A DNA stretch of 52,077 nucleotides from Actinomycetota bacterium. Its GTDB lineage: Bacteria; Actinomycetota; Actinomycetes; Nanopelagicales; Nanopelagicaceae. Of this stretch, positions 43,458-50,316 are shown piece by piece. Under the pieces are notes generated by a model. That model ran no database searches. It was given only the letters and a program-made list of their open reading frames with translations, and had not been told where the DNA came from. A program made the translations under genes and the position numbers. The stretch spans positions 1-52,077 of the forward strand of contig WLNU01000001.1 in NCBI GenBank assembly GCA_009699645.1. Direction: 5' to 3'. The number at the start of each line of letters is the position of its first letter. Positions within the stretch are counted from its first letter, which is position 1.

Positions 43458-45020
43458 ATGAAACAAGTTCTTAGTAAAATAGGAATACTTAGTGTTGCAG
43501 GACTTTTGGCTGCACTGGTGCCGTCAGCGCATGCTGCTCCTATCACCGCTACCTATTCAAACATTGCACAGACTGCCACCCTAGATCCAGCGATTGCATT
43601 TAGCTCCGATGGATTCGTCTACGTTCGAAATGTCTATGAAGGCCTTCTTGAATACAAACCAGGCACAATGACTCTGCAAGGCGTCCTTGCGACAGACTGG
43701 AAATCTTCGGCTGATGGTCTCTCATTCACATTCAATATCCGTCAAGGAGTAAAATTCCATGACGGATCAACCGTAGATGCGCAAGCAATTGTAACTGGAC
43801 TAAAGAGAATCCAGGCAGTAAATCAAGGCCCAGCATCAATGATGACTAAGGTTGACACTATTAAGGCGGCCACATCATCTCAGGTAGTCATAACGCTAAA
43901 AGCAAAGGATTTCACTTTCCTAGGTAAGTTACCAAAGTTACCAATTGTTAGTGCAGCTGCAATTGAAGCTCACAAGACTGCTGCCGATCCTTGGGCAAAG
44001 ACTTGGTTTGCCTCCAATGAAGCCGGTTCTGGCCCTTACACTTTGACCACATTTCAAAGAAACCAATCGATAACTCTAGGCAAGAATTCCACTTACTGGC
44101 GCACTTTCGATGCTGATACTCCAACAATAGTTGTCATAAGAGTCGATCCAGATATCACGACTGCTATGCAATTATTAAGTGCTGGGCAGGTAGATTTCAT
44201 GGGCGCAGTTGGGCCTGATGATTCTGTTGCGGCATCCAAAGATAAGAACTTGCAGGTAATAGTCTCGCCTTCTTATTTCATTCAATTTATGCCAATGAAT
44301 GTCACGCGCGGCCCTCTTAAAGACGTCAGAGTTAGACGAGCTATCAGTCTCGCCTTTGATTACAAAGGAATGATTGACTTCTACAAGGGCTACGCTCAAG
44401 CAGCTACAGGACCACTTCCTGTTGCATATAGCCCAGCTCTTGCGAACAAGCCAAAGTTTGAAAAAAATATCATAAGAGCTAAAAGACTTCTGAAGGACGC
44501 CGGATATGAAAATGGCTTTACTCTAACTTACTTGGGTCTGAAGGGACTTTCGTATGAAGAATTTGCCGGCACCTTGCTCCAGGCAAGCCTCAAAGAGGTA
44601 GGAATTACTGTGAAGCAGACTTTGGTACCTTGGCCTCAAATGGCCGCGGCTTATTCAAACCAAGACACGGCATATGATATTTCTTTCTTGAATATGTCGG
44701 CATTCACAGATGATGCTGGAGACTTCCTTGGTAAGTCATACCACAGTAAATCATCAGGTAATAATGGAGGATACAACTGGTCGTTCTTTAACAACCCAAC
44801 TATCGACAAAAAAATAGATGACCTAGCACTTATCAAAGATGATGCCAAAAGATTGAAGTCAACGCTTCTGGCAAGCACTGCGATTAAGGATCTATATCTA
44901 GCGATTTATGTAGCAGAGCCACAGCTTGCCCAACCAGTTCGTAAGGGATGGACAGGCTTCTACGATGCTTTGGATGCAAATTACTCGATTAGATTCTTCT
45001 ATACACACAAGGTTGGTTAA
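43458..45020 (+). CDS. ABC transporter substrate-binding protein, family 5 (dipeptide/nickel type)
   Basis: A 520-residue family 5 binding protein. A Sec signal peptide with charged start (KQVLSK), hydrophobic core and AHA-AP cleavage site spans about residues 1-26; there is no lipobox Cys. Mature landmarks are YEGLLEYKPG, LSFTFNIRQGVKFHDG and DVRVRRAISLAFDYK, typical of the family. It would deliver a peptide-like or cyclic amide solute to the following permeases. A strong hairpin follows the stop. Confidence 0.93.
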   Translation: MKQVLSKIGILSVAGLLAALVPSAHAAPITATYSNIAQTATLDPAIAFSSDGFVYVRNVYEGLLEYKPGTMTLQGVLATDWKSSADGLSFTFNIRQGVKFHDGSTVDAQAIVTGLKRIQAVNQGPASMMTKVDTIKAATSSQVVITLKAKDFTFLGKLPKLPIVSAAAIEAHKTAADPWAKTWFASNEAGSGPYTLTTFQRNQSITLGKNSTYWRTFDADTPTIVVIRVDPDITTAMQLLSAGQVDFMGAVGPDDSVAASKDKNLQVIVSPSYFIQFMPMNVTRGPLKDVRVRRAISLAFDYKGMIDFYKGYAQAATGPLPVAYSPALANKPKFEKNIIRAKRLLKDAGYENGFTLTYLGLKGLSYEEFAGTLLQASLKEVGITVKQTLVPWPQMAAAYSNQDTAYDISFLNMSAFTDDAGDFLGKSYHSKSSGNNGGYNWSFFNNPTIDKKIDDLALIKDDAKRLKSTLLASTAIKDLYLAIYVAEPQLAQPVRKGWTGFYDALDANYSIRFFYTHKVG

Positions 45021-45039
45021 TTTCAAAGACTAGATGCAC

Positions 45040-45073
45040 CACTGTAGTGAGCCGAACCTGGCTCACTACAGTG
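45040..45073 (+). repeat. Inverted repeat (mRNA stem-loop) between binding-protein and permease genes
   Basis: CACTGTAGTGAGC at 45040-45052 pairs perfectly with GCTCACTACAGTG at 45061-45073 around an 8-nt loop. No T run follows, so it is not a classic terminator. Such stem-loops after binding-protein genes stabilise the upstream mRNA and reduce downstream expression. It would fall in the coding region if the permease began at the ATG at 45034. Confidence 0.8.
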
Positions 45074-45099
45074 CTTCTATCTGCCAGGGAGTTAGAAAA

Positions 45100-46107
45100 C
45101 TGAGAAAATTTCTGAGCCGTTTTTCGTGGATGTTGCTCGTTGTATGGGCATCTCTAACTTTAACTTTCATACTTTCACGAGTAATTCCAGCCGACCCTGC
45201 TCGATTGGCAGCTGGATTGGAAGCTGGACCAGAACAGGTTCTAGAAGTAAAAAGGGCCCTGGGGCTTGATAAACCATTAATTATTCAATACCTCACTTAT
45301 CTCAAAAACATTTCACATTTGAACTTAGGTGACTCAATTCAAACAAGACAGCCAGTTTTAAAGGATATTGTTCAATATCTACCGGTAACTCTTGAATTAG
45401 TATTTATCTCCTTTTTTATTTACGCAATTCTAGGAGTCCTTTTTGGTGTCCTTTGGGCCCGCTTTCCAAAGTCACCATTTTCTAAAATTCTATCTTTTAC
45501 CTCGATACTTGGAATTGCAATGCCCGTTTTTTGGGTTGGCCTCCTATTGCAGTTAATCTTTGCGTCAAAGCTCCAATGGCTGCCCCTTGCTGGAAGTCTT
45601 CAATATCAGAATTACGACATGACGAGATTTACGGGAATGGGAGCCCTCGACTCTCTTTTATCGTGGAACTTCGAGGCCCTTAAGGATGCCTCACTCAATT
45701 TGGTTTTACCTGTGACAACTTTGGTAATTTCGCAAATAGCCATCGCTACAAGGCTCACAAAGTCAACAGTCGAAGTAGAACTTAGACAACATTACGTACG
45801 GACAGCAAGATCACGCGGCATCCCTGAATGGAAAATCACTATTTTCGACGCTCTTAGAAATGCCCTCAATCCTGTTGTGACGATGCTCGGACTGCAATTT
45901 GGTTGGCTTTTCGGCGGAACAATACTTGTTGAAGTTATATTTTCCTGGCCAGGATTAGGACTTTATGCTTTCAACGCTTTCCGAACATTTGATTACAACC
46001 CCATTTTAGCTATCACTCTGGTTATCACGGTTACATTTGTTGTAGTTAATGAACTAGTCGCCCTTCTCTATCCAATACTTGACCCAAAATTAAAGGATAG
46101 GAGATGA
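45100..46107 (+). CDS. ABC transporter permease (DppB/OppB type), start codon uncertain
   Basis: A full-length DppB-type permease, 335 residues if started at CTG 45100. TM1 aligns as LTLTFILSRVIPADPAR, and the family loop motifs YVRTARSRGIPE and GGTILVE.IFSWPGLG are clear. AGGGAG at 45086-45091 stands 8 nt before this CTG, which matches the family start (LRKFLSRF). The ATG at 45034 would place the stem-loop inside the gene and add an unlikely leader; the ATG at 45130 lies inside TM1. Operon position between SBP and DppC type permease is normal. Confidence 0.85.
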   Translation: MRKFLSRFSWMLLVVWASLTLTFILSRVIPADPARLAAGLEAGPEQVLEVKRALGLDKPLIIQYLTYLKNISHLNLGDSIQTRQPVLKDIVQYLPVTLELVFISFFIYAILGVLFGVLWARFPKSPFSKILSFTSILGIAMPVFWVGLLLQLIFASKLQWLPLAGSLQYQNYDMTRFTGMGALDSLLSWNFEALKDASLNLVLPVTTLVISQIAIATRLTKSTVEVELRQHYVRTARSRGIPEWKITIFDALRNALNPVVTMLGLQFGWLFGGTILVEVIFSWPGLGLYAFNAFRTFDYNPILAITLVITVTFVVVNELVALLYPILDPKLKDRR

Positions 46108-46949
46108 CCTTGCTCAAGAATAGATTTATAGTAGCCACGAGGCATTTCTCTTCTTTCAGAAAACGAATCCAGGCGTTGATTTTTATCTCATGTCTAGTCC
46201 TCCTTCTAACGCTCATGTTCTTCCCTTCTGCGTTTGCGCCTTCTGATCCTTTTGAACTTGACGTGGTAAATCGACTTCAAGCTCCCTCGAAATTACATTT
46301 CTTTGGAACTGATGAAGGCGGCCGTGATATCTATTCGCGCGTGATATTTGGAACCAAGGAGTCAGTCGGGTCGGCAATCATTATCGTGTTACTTGCAAGT
46401 GGAATTGGAACTCTTCTAGGCGCAGTTTCAGGTTGGTTCGGAGGCAAACTTGATTGGTTTCTAATGAGAATGGTGGATGTTTTCCTTTCATTCCCTTACT
46501 TGGTACTGGCAATGGCAATAGCAGCGTCACTAGGTAGAGATATGAGATCCGCGATTTTGGCTCTCATTCTTGTTTGGTGGCCTTCATATGCGCGGATGGT
46601 TCGAGGGCAAGTCCTTTCGATAAAGGAGCGACTTTTTATTCGTGCCACACGAACTTTAGGTGCAAGTAATCCTCAAATCCTATTTTGGCACATCATCCCT
46701 CACACTTACCGAACAGTTGGTGTTAGAGCATCTATGGATGTTGGTTATGTAATTATTTCTTTAACAGGTCTTTCGTTCCTTGGGCTCGGTGCGCAAAACC
46801 CAAACCCTGAATGGGGACTCATGATTTCAAACGCGCGCAGTTACGTATTGGCTTCCTGGTGGTATTCCGTATTCCCAGGCATTGCAATTTTACTAGTGGT
46901 TTCTTTGTTCATTTATGCGGCCGATAAGTTTTCAGGAATTGAAAAATGA
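46104..46949 (+). CDS. ABC transporter permease (DppC/OppC type)
   Basis: A 281-residue permease. The DppC-type FGTDEGGRDIYSRVIFG block lies after TM1 and the cytoplasmic loop reads YARMVRGQVLSIKERLFI, then LGASNPQI. The ATG overlaps the DppB stop (ATGA) and its own stop overlaps the next ATG in the same way, so translation is coupled. It pairs with the preceding permease in peptide-type uptake. Confidence 0.93.
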   Translation: MTLLKNRFIVATRHFSSFRKRIQALIFISCLVLLLTLMFFPSAFAPSDPFELDVVNRLQAPSKLHFFGTDEGGRDIYSRVIFGTKESVGSAIIIVLLASGIGTLLGAVSGWFGGKLDWFLMRMVDVFLSFPYLVLAMAIAASLGRDMRSAILALILVWWPSYARMVRGQVLSIKERLFIRATRTLGASNPQILFWHIIPHTYRTVGVRASMDVGYVIISLTGLSFLGLGAQNPNPEWGLMISNARSYVLASWWYSVFPGIAILLVVSLFIYAADKFSGIEK

Positions 46950-47932
46950 ATACGCCTTTGCTGTCGGTGAAGAACTTGAATGTATCCTATTTTGGATCTA
47001 AATCGATGGCAGTGAATGGTGTTACTTTCGAAATTGGGCCTGCAACTTGTCTGGCTATCGTGGGAGAAAGCGGATCGGGTAAATCTACAACGGCTTTAGC
47101 TATTTCGCGTTTGCTAGACGGTACAGCACACACTAATGCAAGTGAAATTCTTTTTGAAGGAATAGACATTCTTAAAGCCTCAAAGAATGAGATGCGAAAT
47201 CTTCGACGTCAAAGAATTGGAACAGTATTTCAAGATCCGATTGCAAGTTGGAATCTTTCCAGGAGGGTAGGGAAGCAACTTCTTGATACATTTCCAAAAT
47301 CTGAGAGAGAATTGAAGAGGAACAAACTTATTGGGTATATGGAAAATGTTGGGATAGATAAAGCTAGTCAAGTTGTGGATATGTATCCATTTATGCTTAG
47401 TGGTGGCATGATGCAGCGAGCCATGATTGCTGGATCCCTATTAGGTAATCCTGCATTACTAATTGCTGATGAGCCAACTAGCGCCCTTGATGTCACGGTA
47501 CAGGCAGACTTGCTTCTGCTGCTCCGCGAGCTTAGACGAGAATATGGACTCGCAATGCTGCTCGTCAGCCACAACCTACCCGTGGTTTCACAAATTGCCC
47601 AAAGAACCCTCGTCATGTATGCAGGAGAGATTGTTGAAGAAGGACCTACTTCCACTCTAATAAACTCACCAAAACATCCTTATACGGTCAACCTTATTCG
47701 ATCAATGCCATCGATGGACCAGGAAAGAAAGGTCAAACTTTATACGAACGAAGTTCATAACGTTTCATCAGAAGGATGTAACTACGCAAATCGTTGCCCG
47801 CTGATGATCCCTCTTTGTAATTCAGAAAAACCTAAACTTGAATTAATACAAGGAGTTAAAGTTGCCTGTCATAGAACTTCCGAAGTAGTTACACTAATGG
47901 AGAAGCCTCATGGCACACATATTACAATTTGA
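46946..47932 (+). CDS. ABC transporter ATP-binding protein (DppD/OppD type)
   Basis: A 328-residue ATPase. Walker A is GESGSGKST near residue 43, the signature LSGGMMQRAM near 152 and Walker B LLIADEPTSALD near 172. The C-terminal segment has the OppD/DppD Cys cluster CNYANRCPLMIPLC, which in characterised relatives binds an Fe-S cluster. Overlaps its neighbour genes at both ends. Confidence 0.94.
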   Translation: MNTPLLSVKNLNVSYFGSKSMAVNGVTFEIGPATCLAIVGESGSGKSTTALAISRLLDGTAHTNASEILFEGIDILKASKNEMRNLRRQRIGTVFQDPIASWNLSRRVGKQLLDTFPKSERELKRNKLIGYMENVGIDKASQVVDMYPFMLSGGMMQRAMIAGSLLGNPALLIADEPTSALDVTVQADLLLLLRELRREYGLAMLLVSHNLPVVSQIAQRTLVMYAGEIVEEGPTSTLINSPKHPYTVNLIRSMPSMDQERKVKLYTNEVHNVSSEGCNYANRCPLMIPLCNSEKPKLELIQGVKVACHRTSEVVTLMEKPHGTHITI

Positions 47933-48887
47933 AAATGTGAGCAAGTCTTATAAATCAGAATCTTCAATTGTTCGTGCATGCCAATCTGTAAATTTAACAA
48001 TTTCTGAGGGCCAAGTCGTTGGACTCGTAGGAGAATCAGGTTCTGGAAAGTCGACCCTTGCAAACCTAGCACTGGGACTCGAAACTTTGGACTCTGGTTC
48101 CATCAAGTTCAATGGGGTTGATCTGAAAGATCAATTGCACGATAAATCAAGAGGCTTTCGCCGTGATGTTCAAGCAGTTTTTCAGCACCCTTTCCTCTCC
48201 CTCGACTCTAGAAAAACAATTGCTTGGTCTATTGCAGAGCCGCTAGTAATTAATAAAATCGGGACAGGGGCTTCGCGGACGGCGAAAGTTCAAGAGCTCA
48301 TGGCAGCAGTAGCACTTGACAAAGATTTTGGTCAAAAGTATCCAAGTCAGTTATCTGGCGGTCAATTACAGCGGGTCAATATCGCTCGCGCTCTAGCTTT
48401 GGATCCGAAACTTCTAATTTGCGATGAACCAGTTTCGGCTTTGGATGTCTCAGTGCAGGCGCAAATAGTCAATCTTTTTTTGGACATCCAAAAACGTCTT
48501 GGAGTAGCTATGCTTTTCATTAGTCATGACCTTGCTGTTGTCCGACATGTGTCAGATCGCATTGTTGTTATGTATGCAGGAAAAATCATGGAAGTTGGTG
48601 ACACTGATGATATATGCGCCTCCCCTATCCACCCTTACACACAAGCTTTATTAGCTGCATCAACTCTCAAAATAGAAAATGAGAGCGAACGAGAAAAATT
48701 GCAACTTTTCCGAAAGGAAGAGGTTCCTCATTCGGGATGTCCATTTGCACCAAGGTGCGTCCACGCCATATCCCATTGTAGAGAACGTGAGGTCACAGCC
48801 GAATTATTCTCATCAGACCGAATAACTTCTTGCCTACGTGCCCAAGAATTATTTTCCGAAAACTTCCACGCTAGAGAGAAGAGTTGA
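47910..48887 (+). CDS. ABC transporter ATP-binding protein (DppF/OppF type)
   Basis: A 325-residue ATPase with Walker A GESGSGKST near residue 45, signature LSGGQLQRVN near 148, Walker B LLICDEPVSALD near 170 and the C-terminal Cys cluster CPFAPRCVHAISHC. It overlaps the preceding gene by 23 bp, with GGAG just before its ATG. With the DppD-type subunit it completes a five-gene peptide-type importer (SBP, B, C, D, F). Confidence 0.94.
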   Translation: MAHILQFENVSKSYKSESSIVRACQSVNLTISEGQVVGLVGESGSGKSTLANLALGLETLDSGSIKFNGVDLKDQLHDKSRGFRRDVQAVFQHPFLSLDSRKTIAWSIAEPLVINKIGTGASRTAKVQELMAAVALDKDFGQKYPSQLSGGQLQRVNIARALALDPKLLICDEPVSALDVSVQAQIVNLFLDIQKRLGVAMLFISHDLAVVRHVSDRIVVMYAGKIMEVGDTDDICASPIHPYTQALLAASTLKIENESEREKLQLFRKEEVPHSGCPFAPRCVHAISHCREREVTAELFSSDRITSCLRAQELFSENFHAREKS

Positions 48888-48888
48888 T

Positions 48889-50097
48889 ATGCATGATGAA
48901 TTCCTAATCCAAGGTGCGGTCGTATTCGACAGCGCTACTGGCGAATCTCACAAAAAAGTCTTAGCCGTTAAATCAGGAAAAGTAGTTGCCTTAGATACAT
49001 TAATAGATCCCAAGATTATCGATGCCTCTGGACTGACCGTCATGTTTGGTCTTTGGGATTGCCATGCCCATCCAGGAGGTTTGATGTATGACACTACTGC
49101 TCAAGGATATTTCGAGGGACCGGCGGAATGGGCGGTACGTGCTGGTGCAAATCTATTGGAGGCTGCAGCATACGGAGTGACTGGTGTTCGAGCAGTAGCC
49201 GATGCAAGTCGGGTAGATATTGCTTGGGCAAAAGCTCTTGCCAATGGAACTTATTTGGGGCCTCGCCTTCTTTGTGCGGGTGCTGGAATTAGAACTACCG
49301 GTGGACATGGAACTGCATTCCCGAGGCGAGCGATTGATGCAATATGGGAAATACCTGCAGATGGTGCCGATGAGATGCGGAAAGTTGCGCGCTCACTTGT
49401 GGAACAAGGCGTTGACTGGATCAAGTTAATGATCACCGGTGGGCTCTATAGCGAACATGAAACCGTTGAAGATAGCCAGTTCACCGACGACGAACTCGCC
49501 GCCGTAATGGAGATTGCGAAGAATCGGGGAATTCCAGTGGCGGCACACTGCGGTGGTGCACGAATTGCCGAACGTTTTTCTAATTTAGGTGGAAGGTCTA
49601 TCGAGCACGGATATGCCCTAGACGAGAAAACTGCGGCTACGTTAGCTAAAAATGGCACCTGGTTGGTGCCGACAATCGGTGTCACACATGATTTTGAAAT
49701 GATGGAGAATGACGGTTGGCCTAGCCATGCAAAAGATAGAGCGAAAATTGCAGCTAAAAAGCATGCGGAATCTCTACTTGCATGTGTCGCAGCTGGAGTA
49801 AAAATCGCAACTGGCGCCGATCTAAATCCAATTGGCCCGCGAACACATCGAGAAATAGCACTCCTCGAATCTGCAGGACTCACACGCCTTCAAACCCTTC
49901 ATGCGGCAACCTCGAGTTCGCGCGAACTCAATGGCTTGGGTGGTCAAACTTCTCCAGAACCTGGAACCTCGGCTGATTTAATATTTGTTGAGGGCGACCC
50001 TATGACTGATTATTCGTGCATTGAGCGTCCGAAGGGAGTAATGACTTTCGGACGCTTTGTAATTCCCATTGGTGCAAACAGTGCAACCAATGTATAG
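48889..50097 (+). CDS. Amidohydrolase family protein (imidazolonepropionase/prolidase-like)
   Basis: A 402-residue metal-dependent amidohydrolase. Metal and catalytic places are HAH in WDCHAHPG near residue 59, carboxylated Lys in WIKLMITGG near 182, His in AAHCGG, His in IEHGY, and Asp in TGADLNPIG. The group contains dipeptidases, prolidases and imidazolonepropionase-like enzymes. The ATG at 48889 lies one base after the DppF stop (TGATATG), with AGAGAAGAG upstream; the longer frame begins inside dppF. As last gene of the operon it probably hydrolyses the ring or the open product made by HyuAB. Confidence 0.88.
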   Translation: MHDEFLIQGAVVFDSATGESHKKVLAVKSGKVVALDTLIDPKIIDASGLTVMFGLWDCHAHPGGLMYDTTAQGYFEGPAEWAVRAGANLLEAAAYGVTGVRAVADASRVDIAWAKALANGTYLGPRLLCAGAGIRTTGGHGTAFPRRAIDAIWEIPADGADEMRKVARSLVEQGVDWIKLMITGGLYSEHETVEDSQFTDDELAAVMEIAKNRGIPVAAHCGGARIAERFSNLGGRSIEHGYALDEKTAATLAKNGTWLVPTIGVTHDFEMMENDGWPSHAKDRAKIAAKKHAESLLACVAAGVKIATGADLNPIGPRTHREIALLESAGLTRLQTLHAATSSSRELNGLGGQTSPEPGTSADLIFVEGDPMTDYSCIERPKGVMTFGRFVIPIGANSATNV

Positions 50098-50150
50098 ATA
50101 TTGCTGAAAGCTAAATTTTTTATAGTTCTTCCTACGAGGGTAAGAAGATG

Positions 50151-50179
50151 TCCCCGATTCAAGATTCTTGAGTCGGGGA
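50151..50179 (+). terminator. Intrinsic terminator of the hyuA operon
   Basis: Arms TCCCCGATTCAAGA at 50151-50164 and TCTTGAGTCGGGGA at 50166-50179 pair over 14 positions with one wobble, and the T-rich TTTCTTATTTT follows. It lies 54 nt after the amidohydrolase stop and should end the plus-strand operon. Confidence 0.8.
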
Positions 50180-50262
50180 TTTCTTATTTTCAGAGATTGA
50201 CCGTGGCATGTCTTTCACTTTTTCCCAGATTTTTGCAATGTCCCACAGAACTACATAGTAAA

Positions 50263-50297
50263 AAAACCCCACTAATCACATTGATTGGTGGGGTTTT
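50263..50297 (-). terminator. Intrinsic terminator of nrdJ (bidirectional-looking)
   Basis: AAAACCCCACTAATCA at 50263-50278 pairs with TGATTGGTGGGGTTTT at 50282-50297 (one wobble). Read on the minus strand the stem ends in a run of T, so it terminates nrdJ 20 nt after its stop. Confidence 0.85.
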
Positions 50298-50316
50298 AAC
50301 TACTTGTAATTATTAG

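Noticed and set aside
45040..45073. Stem-loop as an intrinsic terminator
   Set aside because: No T tract follows and the importer genes continue directly downstream.
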